In this document: piece by piece, positions 34,097 through 45,494 of the stretch
Numbering within the stretch: the first letter of the stretch is position 1
How the letters are laid out: each line of letters starts with the position of its first letter
Source of the DNA: Erythrophleum ivorense
Lineage: Eukaryota > Streptophyta > Magnoliopsida > Fabales > Fabaceae
Direction of reading: 5' to 3'
DNA length: 64,000 nt
NCBI GenBank assembly: GCA_026724425.1
Contig: JAIUCV010000005.1
Location: 41,079,784 to 41,143,783, forward strand
Notes under the pieces: model-generated
What the model saw: only the letters and a program-made list of their open reading frames with translations
Databases searched by the model: none
Told to the model about the DNA's origin: nothing
Program-made: the position numbers and the translations under genes

Positions 34097-35210
34097 TGAT
34101 AGTCCCTAGTATTAGGCCTCGTTTATAAGGATAGGGCTCACGAAACCCACGCCTACTATGCCAGATGGAAAATAGGTTAAAGCAATCCCAAGCTTGGAGC
34201 AACCACTTTGCCAGCAAGAATGAACAAAGAAAGGTAAGCATCCAAGCAAAAGTAAGGGCCACAAAATACACAAATGTATTAATATCTTCAAAAGTATACG
34301 ACAAAATTTCAAAATGGACAAGTATTTTTCCAAAAAGCAAAGTTGAATTCTCATGGCTATATATGCATTTAAGCCAAGCTAGAAAAATTCACCTTCAGAA
34401 CATATATTTGCCAAAAAGTATAGCTATATTGTTCTATCACCATTCATTTCTCTGCAACTGATCACTTTTTTATTAAAAAAATTTAGTGTAAATACTTGAA
34501 AACTATATCTACACTTTATCTTATCAGATTTTGAACCTATTTTATAAAAGCAGTGAACTTTAATAATGAAAAAATAATTACTAAATACAAAGCAATGCTT
34601 TGTCTATTTTATTAGATTTATTAAAATAATTATACATATTTATTACCAAAAAAATGTCAAACTAACTCAATTAAACTTGATAATATAGACAAAATATTAT
34701 TCTATTTTTAAAAAAATATTATATCATTATTAATGTTTATAATAAATCCAATTCATAAAATTATCACTCATTTTATAAACATTTTTGCATGGATGTACAG
34801 AATCTCTACAAACAAGGCCCCAAGACATGGACAAACAGGGAAATGTCTGAAGCCATGATAGCCCCAGCACTAGGCCTTGCTTAAAAGGATAGGGCTCACA
34901 AAACCCACGCCTCCTATACCAAATGGAAAATAGGTTAAAACAATCATATCAATTATAAGCTTGGAGTAACCACTCTACTGGGAAGAACAAATAAAGAAAT
35001 GCAAGCATCCAAGTAAAAGAAAAGGCCACAAAATACACAAATGTATTAATATCTTCATAAGTCTACTGTAAAATTTAGAAATGGACAAGTATTTTTCTGA
35101 AAGGCAAAGCTGAGTTATCTCATGGCTATATATGCATTTAAGCCAAATTAAAAAATTCAACTTTAAAACATATATTTATCAAAAAGTAGAGCTGGTGTTG
35201 ATGAGTGTGC
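34097..35210. repeat. Tandem duplication, two copies about 757 bp apart
   Basis: Copy 1 at 34097-34450 and copy 2 at 34854-35210 share AAGGATAGGGCTCAC(G/A)AAACCCACG, GGAAAATAGGTTAAA, AAGCATCCAAG and a 27-base stretch containing AATACACAAATGTATTAATA. The minus strand of copy 1 has two overlapping open frames of 80-88 residues rich in hydrophobic residues, but copy 2 breaks both, and neither resembles a family I know. Treated as non-coding. Confidence 0.8.
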
Positions 35211-35694
35211 TTTCATTCAAAGCAAAACACCACAACTAATGAATTCATGAATTTTCTCTCTCACTAGACTCCTCTTGGAACCTATTGGTCTGGTTTTGAT
35301 TGTAGTGAGGAGGAGGCCTAGTTTTAGTAAAGAGAAAAAGAGCAAAAAAAGCGTTCGTAAAATGAAATAAATAAGATTTATTAGTCATGCTATTTACATA
35401 GTTAATTTATTCAAAAAAAATCAATATCCATTGTTGTGTAGAAGAGAACAACTTATAATCGCATTCAAACTTTTTGCCTATAATCTAAACATTCAAGTAG
35501 AGGTATTTATAAAATTGCAAAAACAACATGATGTAATAAAAAGAATGGATTCCAAAAAATTGAGAACACTTACCTTTCTTCAATCGATTTTGAATAATTT
35601 TATACAGTTCTTTCTTCCCCTCCAAAAATTCTTTCTTCATCTTTGGGCCTAGATTCCTCATCAAAATCAGCAATGAATGATGTGGATGATCGTA
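35211..35694. other. Unassigned DNA with a possible minus-strand exon
   Basis: A minus-strand frame at about 35560-35690 reads FLEGKKELYKIIQNRLKKG before a GTAAGTG donor-like site, but no family was recognised and no partner exon was found. Confidence 0.3.
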
Positions 35695-35797
35695 GATTTG
35701 AGGCAGCCTTGATCCTATGAAAAATGCAAGCTGATATCAATATGCAAAATTTTAGGTCCTTTGGGAAAATAATTTTAGAATTCTTTGATAGCAAATG
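35695..35797 (+). pseudogene. Inverted fragment of the PPR gene 3' end
   Basis: The plus strand reads KMQADINMQNFRSFGKIILE, then FFDSK and stop, which aligns with KIQANMGMQSFRTLAERILK-FFNGK-stop at the end of the PPR gene at 43924. The match continues past the stop: 35798-35905 is the reverse complement of 43835-43915 (landmarks CTTGTAGTGCTT and ATATAAAATGCAACAA). The fragment is therefore an inverted copy of the last part of the PPR gene plus its 3' flank. Everything upstream of the last 30 or so residues is absent. Confidence 0.8.
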
Positions 35798-36064
35798 ATA
35801 CTGATTACAGATTCAACCCTTCAAGCACTACAAGAGAGAGACTTTTATATATAAAAAAAAAAATTGTTGCATTTTATATTTTCTTGGAGCAACTTTTTCT
35901 CCTAATTTTTTAAACTATTTCATCACAACTGTTTTGTATCAGCTTTTTTGGTTAATGCTAATTACTTTTTAAGTACGTGCATATATGGGTGATACAAGGA
36001 GTGAAAATATATATAAAGTTCATTTTCTCTTTTTCTTTTCACTCATTTTTTTAATCTTTCTTTA

Positions 36065-36068
<4 letters not shown>

Positions 36069-36098
<30 letters not shown>
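36069..36098. repeat. TA microsatellite
   Basis: Uninterrupted TA run. The sequence after it (GAAAAAGTATGTCATATT) recurs after the TA run at 41976-42006, so this is a duplicated landmark. Confidence 0.9.
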
Positions 36099-36101
<3 letters not shown>

Positions 36102-36146
36102 AAGTATGTCATATTGAGTACTCCTTTTGTTAAAACCTAAATATAT

Positions 36147-36960
36147 GAGCAGTATTTTTTTTTTTTTGTTTTAAATGTCGACCATACTGAGCTGAAATAC
36201 ATAAACAGCAAAAAAGAGTCCCACATTCTGAGATTCAAGTGCCTCACTCATTTCAGCTCCCTCATGTTGAAGCATTCTTCCAACATTAAATATGGACTAT
36301 AGGGATTGAAGTTATGAAAATTTTTCTCATAAAAACAATTAAGAGTTACCGCATTTTGAGATTCAAGAAATTTACAAATAAGACAAAATTTGCTTCATTC
36401 ATCTTAGATACCTCAATAAATGAGCATCAATTTTTTTTGTTTTTTAAAAATGTCGCCCATACAGAGCCAAAATATATAAGCAGCAAAAATGAGTCCCACA
36501 TTCAGATATGAGCAGCAATTTTTTTTTTAAAATGTCACCCATAGTGAGTTGAAATATATAAATAGGAAAAATGAGCCCCACATTATGAGATTCAAGAACT
36601 CTACAAATCAAACAAAATTTGCTTCACTCATCTTAGATACCTAAATATACGAGCAGTGATTTTTTTTTTTTTCAAAATGTCGCCCATATACGAGCAGCAA
36701 AAATAAGTCCTAATTTTATTCAGAATCAAAAATGAAAGCAAAGTAAATCAATCAAGAAAATTTATGAACTCCGTAGTAATAATGTAATGAATACAAAGCC
36801 TAATCAACTCATACTGAACTGATGACAAACAAATGAGAGAAAACTCAACCAAAAAAAAAACCATAAATAGAGAATGGAAGGATCAAGTTTCCATAAGCAT
36901 ATCCCCTCATAACAAAATCAAACTAGTTAAAAGATAGAAGTCGATACCTGCTTGTGATCT
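36147..36960 (-). pseudogene. Rearranged copies of the PPR gene 5' end and leader
   Basis: 36250-36420 aligns with 45275-45425, the start of the PPR coding region plus leader. On the minus strand the equivalent of the PPR start reads ATG CGG TAA: the stop at 36346-36348 ends the frame after two codons. Further partial units around 36147-36250, 36480-36560 and 36560-36720 repeat the words GAGTCCCACATT, GAGATTCAAG and ATGTCGCCCATA. From 36700 to 36960 the leader follows in the same order as 45535-45750. Only the first third of the PPR gene's 5' side is represented; no PPR repeats survive. Confidence 0.8.
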
Positions 36961-36961
36961 A

Positions 36962-37256
36962 CTATCTCCGGTTTCATATATAAAAAACAAATAATTAATT
37001 TATGAGTATTAAGAAAGTTAGTTAAAAGTAATTAATCTTTTTAATTTTGTCTCAAATAAAAATTATTTTCTAAAAATATCCTTATTTAATATGTACACTT
37101 TCTTCTTGAAATTAATGACTATCACTACTCATAATTTGAATGACTTATTTAATAAAGACATAATTAGAATACTGTAATAAATATAGTAGTTTGTTTCTTA
37201 TATATAAGACCAAATCAAATCTCAAAAAAATATCTTATATATGAGACCGGAGGTAG
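36962..37256. mobile_element. Stowaway-like MITE (295 bp) with TA target duplication
   Basis: Ends are inverted: CTATCTCCGGTTTCATATATAA at the left, and CTACCTCCGGTCTCATATATAA as the reverse complement of the right end (two differences). TA flanks both ends (36960-36961, 37257-37258). The CTNCCTCCG start and TA target are typical of Tc1/mariner-derived Stowaway elements. The empty site, CTTGTGATCTGGAATACTT, is readable at 45742-45760 in the PPR leader, and the flanks here join to nearly the same text. No coding capacity. Confidence 0.9.
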
Positions 37257-37258
37257 TA

Positions 37259-37394
37259 TAATACTTTGCCTCTTTTTGCTCTTTAGTCACTCTCAGCCTC
37301 TCAATCTTCGCTCTATTTACTACATTACCCCCTTCTCGCCCAACCTCTTTCCCAATTCTACCGAGCTTTCTATTTGTAAATCATACCCCTATGA
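37259..37394. repeat. PPR leader copy, segment after the MITE
   Basis: AATACTTTGCCTC, CACTCTCAGCCTCTCAATCT and CCGAGCTTTC correspond to 45755-46020. It is one of at least four copies of this leader segment (also at 38057-38265, 38466-38665 and 45745-46035). Confidence 0.8.
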
Positions 37395-38000
37395 TATGTT
37401 AGGATATATTTTACAATTATATTTGAAAAATATAATATGCTAGTTATTCTATTATTTAAAATATTTGATAATATTTTATTTATTTAAATTTTAAAATATA
37501 TCTTTTAAATCATACTTGGTATTCCCTAACTTTTGAGATTACTGGATAATGTAAGTGAATTTAGTCATCGGTTATTGTAGATAAAGACATTTTTGTTTTA
37601 TACCCAAAAAAAAAATCCGAGTACTTGAGGAGAAGCCATCGGTGGTTGTTGATAAGAGAAGCATTTCTAAGTTGGCCTTTCATTAGTTACAATAAGTTTT
37701 TATTTTCTAAATTTAAAAATTTTAATAATATAAAACTTAAAATCAACTTTTATTGCTCTATCACCCCATTTTATAAAAATTTAAATTTAGATATAATTTT
37801 TTTATATTTTTATTGTTAAAATTTTTTATTAAAATATAATAAATATATTTTTTAATTAAAATATAATAAGCATATAATTTAATTAAAAATTATGTCTACA
37901 CAAATTATATATTTATCATAATATTATTAAAAAACAATATATATATTAATTAAATATCTGATAACAAAAATATTTTTAAAAAAATGTAAGTTTTGTCGAA
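37395..38000. repeat. AT-rich duplicated block, copy B (partial)
   Basis: Begins GATATATTTTACAATTATATTTGAAA, directly after the leader copy as in copy D (46045). Follows the order of copy A until about 38000, then leads into the 412 bp tandem pair. Confidence 0.8.
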
Positions 38001-38710
38001 TGCTCTCTAAATCATTTATTACAAAAACAAAGCATATTTTAGACTAGGACTCTTCAGTTAGAAGTCCTGCTTGTGAACGGAAATACTTCGCCTCTTTGTC
38101 CTCCTTCATCACTCTCAGCCTCCCAATTTCCCTTGCTTTGCTTTGTTCCTCTCTTTACTCTAAAAATTTCGCCTAGCTTCTCTCTCAACCCCTTTTTTCT
38201 TTATATGTTTGAGGCTTCCCTTCTCTTTTGTAGCAAGAGGGCATCGCGAAGTGATTCGTGTTTTTGAAAAAATTATAATCAAATACCCATACTTCGTAAA
38301 ATTTATAACAAAAATTATATATTTATCATAATATTATTAAAATTATATATATATTAATTAAATATCTGATAACAAAAATATTTAAAAAAATGTAAGTTTC
38401 GTCAAATGCTTTCTAAGTCATCTATTGCAGAAACAACGCATATATTTAGACTAAGTCACTTCAGTTAAAAGTTGATACCTACTTGCGATATGGAATACTC
38501 TGCCTCTTTTTTCTCCTTTGTCGCTCTCAGCCTCTCAATTTCCCTTGATTTGCTCTATTCCCCTCTTTACTCTAAAAATTTCGCCCAAGTCCTCTCATCA
38601 CCCCGTTTTTTTTCTGTCTATTTAAGGCTTCCCTTCTCTTTTGTAGCAAGAGGGCACGTGAAGTGACTTTTTTTTTTGGGAAAAAATTATAACCAAGGAC
38701 CTGTACTTTG
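37901..38710. repeat. Tandem pair, period about 412 bp, carrying PPR leader copies
   Basis: AATTATATATTTATCATAAT occurs at 37901 and again at 38313. Each unit then has TAATTAAATATCTGATAACA, an AAATGTAAGTTT(T/C)GTC word, a GACTA(G/A) landmark, the PPR leader-like segment (AATACT(T/C)(C/T)GCCTC through CTTCTCTTTTGTAGCAAGAGGGCA) and an AAAAAATTATAA end. The copies differ by scattered substitutions. Confidence 0.82.
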
Positions 38711-38975
38711 TAAAATTTATAACGAAGAATCTTAACAATTAAAATTACCTTTAAAAGTCACAATTATTATCAGATTTCAAAAAAATTATTATTAAATTTA
38801 AGAAATTTACCATTAAATGTAAAATTCTCTAAACCTCATAAAAAATTTCTTAAAATTTAATAATAATAATAATTTTTTAAAATAATTTTAATTTTTAATA
38901 TCTTTTATTATAAATTTTTTAAGATATAGGTCTTTTGATGGTTTTTTTTTTTTTTTGTGTGTTTTTTAAAATAAC

Positions 38976-39610
38976 TCTAAATGATTGTTGACCCTCCACT
39001 GCGTTATCAAGGCCTTGATGTCCCTATGAATTATCCTTGTCTGGTAGCCCTTGCGCAACCAACGAAGGCCACGTGCAATCCCAAGAGCTATCTTATGCAA
39101 CCAAAAATATAAGCAAAAAATTAAACAAAAAAAAATGACCTTCTGGATAATGTTGGTTTGATTTACCATGAAAAAGAGAAGCAGCAGAGCCTGTAGAGGA
39201 AAGCTCAGAGACGAGGTAAAGCCCATTGTCAATATAGCAACCAAGTAGTGGCAAAATGTTTGAATGACACACATTACCAAATGCTCCAATCTCTGTCAAA
39301 AACTCATTCTCTTTCCTCTCATCACGATAACTTTTTGTGAGCCTTTTTACTGCAATCTCCTCACCATCTATTGTTCCCTTATAAACCTCTAAATACCCTT
39401 CTTTTCCAACCAGATTCTATGAACATCGTATGACAAAAATGTAATCTTTAGCATCCTCAAAGAAAAGACATCTTTTAAAAATAATAATAATAATAAAATC
39501 TAAGTACCTGAACAGAAGCCGTTGGTGACTTCAAATTGTTGTTGATAAGAGAAGCATTTCCAAGAGGGTTTTTCAGGAGTTCGTATCTCGTTTGGGGTCA
39601 TAACTTCTTC
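38976..39610 (-). pseudogene. RBK-type receptor-like cytoplasmic kinase fragment
   Basis: Minus-strand exons match the Rop-binding RBK1/RBK2 kinase family. Exon 1 (about 39515-39610): TPEKPSWKCFSYQQQFEVTN. Exon 2 (39167-39418): LVGKEGYLEVYKG (glycine loop; usual second G is E), IAVKRL (ATP-binding Lys), FLTEIGAFGNVCHSNILPLL and YLVSELSSTGSAASLFHG, with a GTAAAT donor. Exon 3 (about 39010-39101): KIALGIARGLRWL then IIHRDIKA (catalytic Asp and Lys). Similarity stops right after HRDIKA, so the DFG motif and C-lobe are missing. In the family the kinase acts at the plasma membrane with Rop GTPases. This copy is a truncated, presumably dead piece. Confidence 0.83.
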
Positions 39611-39689
39611 CCCGAAATTGCGTCGTTCAAAGGAGAAGAGGCGCTTTAAGCTATCGCTCCGAATATACTTCACTGGAATAAATATAGAC

Positions 39690-40110
39690 AGAGAACTCTG
39701 TTTCATGGAGAGCCACACGGAGAACAGAGAACTTTCAAAGCGAAACAAGCAACTCTCTCTCTCTCTCTCTCACGCAAAGAGACACAAACAGAGAGAAGAG
39801 AGTCAAAGGGATATTTGTAGTTTTCCGAGTTCAAGGAACAGCTTGAAAGCCTATGTCTGTGTAGGATAATTGTCGGTGCAATAGGAACAGTTAGAGTATA
39901 AATTATTTGTCTCCATGTATTCTTGAAATGGCAAATGTTATCCCTCTTCCTCTTTCAATAGATTAGAAAATAAACAAAAATTGACACACATAATTGATTT
40001 AACATTCTTAGGTAAATATAATTTGTGAAAAAAAGGTCAAAATCATTTCTTGATTCTGACTTTGTTGAGAACTAGTGAAGAATTGTTTTGTAAATTATTA
40101 AATGGTTTAT
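39690..40110. repeat. RBK 5' flank, copy 1
   Basis: Collinear with 48650-49110: a CTCTCT run near 39751-39770, AGAGAGTCAAAG(G/A)GAT, GTAGTTTTC(C/T)GAGTT, a (G/A)CATAAATTATTTGTCTC-like word (39895-39915), and AACAAA(A/T)TTGA-CACAAATTGA-type text. Copy 2 lacks any kinase exon. Confidence 0.82.
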
Positions 40111-40454
40111 CTTGATCTGAGAAGAAAAATTAAATGAAGTGCGCCTAATTTAACAAACCTTAATTAATGATCACCAATTAATAGACTGGCTCAGGTAAAC
40201 AGGTAAAACAACTTCGTTTTTACGATGTAGAAAGAGCTCCATTGAGCAAGTTGCTTCAGTTCCTTCAAATTATTCTGACTGACGATTCAGAAATTGTTGT
40301 ATTCTTTCATTAATTTTCAGTATTTAAGTGTTGAAACCACTAAAATATTAATAGATACAAAGGAGAAATTACACTTATCCTGACATTTGATATTTGTTTT
40401 CAATTATAATGTCTCTCTCAACTTTTAAGAAATAAAAATCACAATTAACCCCTA

Positions 40455-41050
40455 AGTTTATTAGTTTCATTGCAATAAGTTTTTATTCTCTAAAATTCAA
40501 AAATATTAATAATCTAAAAGCTAAAATCAACTTTTATAACTCCATCACAGTCATTTTATGAAAGACTAAATTTAGATGTAATTTTTTTTATATTTTAATT
40601 ATCAGAATATTTGATTAAAATATAACAAATATATTTTTTTAATTAAAACATAATAAGTATATAATCTAATTAAGAAATCATATTTGCACCAATTATACAC
40701 TTATTATATTATTTTTGAAAAATTATATATTTATTATATTTTAATTGAAAAACTTGATGACAAAATATAAAGAGTTACATATAAAGTATTTTTCTTACAT
40801 GAAATGTCTGTAAATTAAGACATCACACTTGAGGATTAACAGAGTTGCAATTTGTTCCAAGAGCTTCCCATCTAGCAAGCAACAAGAAGTTTAAGACAAT
40901 GTGTATGCTTAGTATGAGTACTAGTAGAAAGAGGAGCGAAGATTGGAAATTGATGTAGATATATTTGAATAAAGATATTTAAAATTTTTGATAAAAATGA
41001 AAAAAAATAATGAATAAATTTTAAACACTTTATGACTGATTATTCTAAAT
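40455..41050. repeat. AT-rich duplicated block, copy C (partial)
   Basis: Follows copy A from AATAAGTTTTTATTCTCTAAA to ACACTTTATGACTGATTATT, including GAGGATTAACAGAGTTGC and GAGCTTCCCATCTAGCAAGC. Divergence is greater than between A and D. Confidence 0.8.
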
Positions 41051-41970
41051 TATTTTTTTTCACACATTGTTGTTATACAAAATTTTACATATTATATTTT
41101 TATCAAATATTTTATAACAGAATTTTAGCTTAAATTACTTAGCCCCGAAAAAAACTAGTTTAGCCTCAATTTTACCCATAATTGAATCGTACAAGCACAT
41201 TTTTAAAAGTTTAGAATAATTGCTAGCCTAAATTAAGCTTGACCAGTAATTCCATACTCTCCTCTTGCCAAGCACACAGTACCATACGCCAGGGTCCAGA
41301 TTAAGTTGGGATTCAGGGCCGTATTTGACAATATAATGATTAGAAAACCGAATGAATGCTAAGTCAAGAAACTGTACCCTTTCCTGAAATTCAAATAATC
41401 TCTACGAGGGATTGAGGGATATTATAAAGAGGGAACGACAACTATAAAGAAACATAAATTAGAAAAGGAAAATCACCGCCTCTGCAAATGGACAATAGAA
41501 GAACAAAAACCTAACCTTATTATGAAGTAGTCAAATCATAGAGAGTATACAAAAAAAAAAACTTCAACATTTAAAATTAGGTTAAATTACATGAAATTCT
41601 ATAAATTTTGAGTCACATATAAATAATTTTTTAACATTCAAAACTTAACATATCATGTTCTATTAGTAAAATAATAAATTAACTAATAATAAATAAATGA
41701 TTTGCATAAATTTAAAAATTTTAAAAGTTAAAAGTGATGTGTCTTTAACTTTAAAGTTATTTTAAAGTCATTTCATTCCATTAAACAAAAGTATCCCATT
41801 GATTACTAATAACACGGCAGAAAGATCAAACTTAATAATGCAATAAGTTCATTGTTATTTTGCAAGTCCAATGCCATTTATATGACTTGAGTTAAAAAGC
41901 AAATAATTCCTTTAGGCTTGATCTCAAGTTTCAGTAAATTACGTATGTTGTTAAAAAGTGAAATACATAT

Positions 41971-42006
<36 letters not shown>

Positions 42007-43834
42007 GTATATGAAAAAAGTATGTCATATTAAATAATGCTTTTGTTAAAACCTAATTAAAAGTGCTTGTTTCTAAGTTACAAAGTACAGTCTAACAAAT
42101 CGATTAGGAGATCATTGAAGACTTTGTGAGAGATTTTATAAATAAAAAAAAAAGTGAATTCTTAAATATAAAAAGTCTCTTAATTTCATAACTAGAGATA
42201 TATTTATTTTCAACTAAATTAAACTTATATCATTTAAAATAAAGTAAATTATATATCAAATATCAAACAAATTTGAGTGAATCAATTGAAATGGTAGAAA
42301 ATTATTAAAGTTGAAATTAGATTACTCTCTTTAGGACCTATATTTTATTCATTTCAAGTGTTAAGAAATATGTTGTCATCCCTTCATTGATTAGTTGACT
42401 TCCTAAAGAAAAGTGTTATAATTAATATAATTTATATCATTTATATGATAAACAGGAATGATGATGGTGATCATGTGTTATATAATCGATAAAAATAATG
42501 GTCCATACTTTACCTAAATTAAAATAATTTATATTTTAAAATAAATTATACTTCTCAACAAATTAAAACACCACCTTCATCTCCAAAACATACCCAGTCA
42601 CCTCACCTTGATCATTCCTAAAAAACAAACAAGCTCAAACCAACTCCACCAAGCATTCTGAGACAATTGCTCAATCGTCAACACTAATTTCCTATCATTC
42701 TAACTCAGATTCTGATCAATTCCAAATTATTGGTCTAGAACCCCTCAGTTTTGAAGATGAACCTGTAATGTATTCGACTTCCAACATGGTGTGAAGAGTT
42801 GGGCGAAGATGATTTTGGGCTTTTGGCAGGTGACGTCTGGTGGGTTTTTATTAAGCATATCATCCAAGTATTTTTTTTAGAACCATGCTACCATTGGACA
42901 TTCGTCTTGACATAAGCAGGTTATATAGAGACAAGTGGAGGTATAAAAGTCAAAAGTTGCTCAAAATATTGATACATTTTATTTCCATGACTATCGTTAA
43001 CTATATTTGTTTTATAACTTTGATCAATCTAGCGATAACTCAAAATTTCAAAAGAATTAATGTCTATAAATTTAAACTTAAATAGAATAACAATTCTAAA
43101 TTAAATTACACTATAGGTCACGCCTAAGCTAAATAAGATATTAGTTGAGCTGACTATGTTTTGGGGTTAAAAATAATTTAGGAAACATTTGAGTTTAAAT
43201 TTAATTTTATTAAATGTTTTATCTTAATCTTTTTTCATTTCTTTTTATTTCATATTCTTTTTCATTTCTATTTTTACATTGTACCTACCCATTCTATCTT
43301 ATGCTTCACGTGATATCATCCTTTGCTTCTCTTATTCTCTTAACAACTCCAAATATACAAGCAATTCTTATATGCACTTGATGCATCACATTATTTATAC
43401 ACTCAACGATTAAGATTTATTTTATACGTAAATCCCACTTATACTGCACATGAACCTCACATGTACAAATTCAATTCTAATTATTAATTTTTTTAGATGC
43501 ACCATGCTCTAGATGCACCTTAAAAAATCTCCAAATATACACCTCTCTCGTTTCCACAAGCCACGTGTAAAAGAGCAAAAGTGGGTCTTACCTTCTTATC
43601 ATAATTCCTTACATGTCCTTAATTGTTTTCCTAGTGCAAAATTGAAAGAAATGAGTAAATGATAAAATACTTTATCAATAAAAAAAATTAAAAAAGTGAG
43701 TAAAAACAAAAATCAAACTCTTTTTCATTCCTTGTACCACTCATATATACCCATACTTAAAAAATAATCAAAATTTTAAAAAAAAATTGATACAAGACAG
43801 TTATAACAAAATAGTAAGTTAAAAATTAAGAGAC
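41051..43834. other. AT-rich DNA downstream (3') of the PPR gene
   Basis: Contains TA microsatellite 41976-42006 whose flank is shared with 36069-36145. Two CACGTG words (about 43308 and 43562). No gene recognised; the 66-residue frame near 42885 has no family features. Confidence 0.5.
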
Positions 43835-43923
43835 AAAGTTGGTCCAAGAAAATATAAAATGCAACAATTTTTTTAATATATGTCTCTCTCTTGTAGTGCT
43901 TAAAAAATAATCTATAATCAGCA

Positions 43924-45375
43924 TCATTTGCCATTAAAGAATTTTAAAATTCTCTCCGCTAATGTCCTAAAACTTTGCATACCCATATTGGCCTGGATTT
44001 TTGAGAGGTCATAGCTTCCACAACATTCAGGTTCTAATTTAATTAGGAGTTTCACAATTCGCAATCCCATCGGAATATCACCATCAATCATGCATCTTTC
44101 AAGCATTATCCCCCATTTAGCTACCTCAGGCATACTCCTTGTTAATACTACAATCTCTCTATTTTGTCCAGCTCGAGTCAATATATCAACCATGCATCCA
44201 TAATGCCTCCAGTCTGGTGGTATGTCATAAACTTTAATCATCCGTCCAAACAATTGCCATGCTGCATTTAATAAAAATTTGTTTCTGCAAGCTTGAAGAA
44301 CAACAACTAAAGTTTCAGCATCCGGTTTGGGTCCATTCTTCTCCATCTTTGCAAAAAGATCAAGAGCTTTCTGACTTTGCCCATCATACTCCAAACCACG
44401 TATCATAGCAGTCCAATCACTAATGATTTTATACGACAAGTTCCTAAATATATGCTCTGCTGTTTTTATATATCCGCATCTTGCATAAAAATTAATTAAT
44501 GCAGAACCAATCCCAAATTCATGCTCAAAACCATATTCATCAATGAGAGAGTGAATCCATTTCCCTTCTTTAACTTTAACGATACCTATAGCTCCACAGG
44601 CACTAAGAACACTTTGTAAAAGCTCCTTATTTGGCTTTAAGTTTTTACACCTTTGGAACTCATTAAAAAGGCTGATCCCCTCCTTGAAGAAACAATTGCT
44701 AACATAACCAGTTACCATTGCACTATAAGAAACTTCATTTTTATGAGGAATTGTATCAAATAAATTACGTGCTTCATCAACCAACCCATTGAAACAATAG
44801 CTACTAATAAGGTTATTCCAACAAGCAACATTCTTGTGAGACCTTTCATCAAATACACGACGAGCAGCTTCTATTGCTCCATGCTTAGAGTACCCGTACA
44901 CCATAGAATTCACAACATCACAAGTTGACAAATTTCCAAACTTCATTGTTTGGGTATGAAGTTGCTCAAGTAAAGATAAAGATGTAGATGTTTTGAACAT
45001 CATAATAAAAGTATGAATATCAGGATGTATACCAATATTATTGCGCATCCCGTTGAAAATGGAAAGAGACTTATGGAATTCTGAGTTTCTTGAGAAAGCC
45101 ATTATCATTGAATTACAATCAAAAACATTGGGCATTAGCATTTGATTGAAAAGCGTCTCTGCATGGTGCAAATCACCATATTCTGAACGAGCACAAAAGG
45201 CTAATAAGCCGCCAGTGACGGAGTCAAAACGAACAAGATCATGGGTGATAGCATAAGCGTGGATTTGCTTCAGCTCTCTCATGTTAAAACATCCTTTCAA
45301 CATACGTAAACATGGACTATATGGGATTGAAGTTATGAAATTTTTTCTCATAAGAGAAGTTGAGAACCCCCGCAT
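43924..45375 (-). CDS. Pentatricopeptide repeat (PPR) protein, PLS class with E-like C-terminus
   Basis: A single uninterrupted reading frame of 483 residues without introns, as in most plant PPR genes. I chose the ATG at 45375; the frame extends four codons upstream only to a non-ATG TTG. The N-terminus (MRGFSTSLMRKNFITSIPYS) is Arg/Ser/Thr-rich with no acidic residue, compatible with a mitochondrial or plastid transit peptide. PPR motifs recur at 31-37 residue spacing, e.g. VACWNNLISSYCFNGLVDEA (near 183), VSYSAMVTGYVSNC (near 215), GSALINFYARCGYIKTAEHI (near 290) and SDWTAMIRGLEYDGQSQKAL (near 319). The end, from about 420, resembles an E motif (WGIMLERCMIDGDIPMGLRI, then LEPECCGSYDLSKIQ). 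No DYW domain. Such proteins bind organellar RNA and often help site-specific C-to-U editing. Target unknown. Divergence of the E region could indicate relaxed selection. Confidence 0.85.
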   Translation of the reverse strand: MRGFSTSLMRKNFITSIPYSPCLRMLKGCFNMRELKQIHAYAITHDLVRFDSVTGGLLAFCARSEYGDLHHAETLFNQMLMPNVFDCNSMIMAFSRNSEFHKSLSIFNGMRNNIGIHPDIHTFIMMFKTSTSLSLLEQLHTQTMKFGNLSTCDVVNSMVYGYSKHGAIEAARRVFDERSHKNVACWNNLISSYCFNGLVDEARNLFDTIPHKNEVSYSAMVTGYVSNCFFKEGISLFNEFQRCKNLKPNKELLQSVLSACGAIGIVKVKEGKWIHSLIDEYGFEHEFGIGSALINFYARCGYIKTAEHIFRNLSYKIISDWTAMIRGLEYDGQSQKALDLFAKMEKNGPKPDAETLVVVLQACRNKFLLNAAWQLFGRMIKVYDIPPDWRHYGCMVDILTRAGQNREIVVLTRSMPEVAKWGIMLERCMIDGDIPMGLRIVKLLIKLEPECCGSYDLSKIQANMGMQSFRTLAERILKFFNGK

Positions 45376-45463
45376 TCTGAGATTCAAGAAACTTACAAAT
45401 CAGACAAAATTTGCCTCACTTATCTTAGATACAGAAATATATAGGCAGCAAACTTATTAGAAC

Positions 45464-45494
<31 letters not shown>

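Noticed and set aside
34074..34461. Hydrophobic minus-strand frames that could be a membrane protein exon
   Set aside because: Two frames are open at once, and the tandem copy at 34854-35210 breaks both. No splice-supported partner exons recognised.
45376..45387. Start of the PPR protein four codons upstream of the chosen ATG
   Set aside because: The codon at 45385-45387 is TTG. The first in-frame ATG is at 45373-45375, and non-ATG starts are unlikely for a nuclear plant gene.
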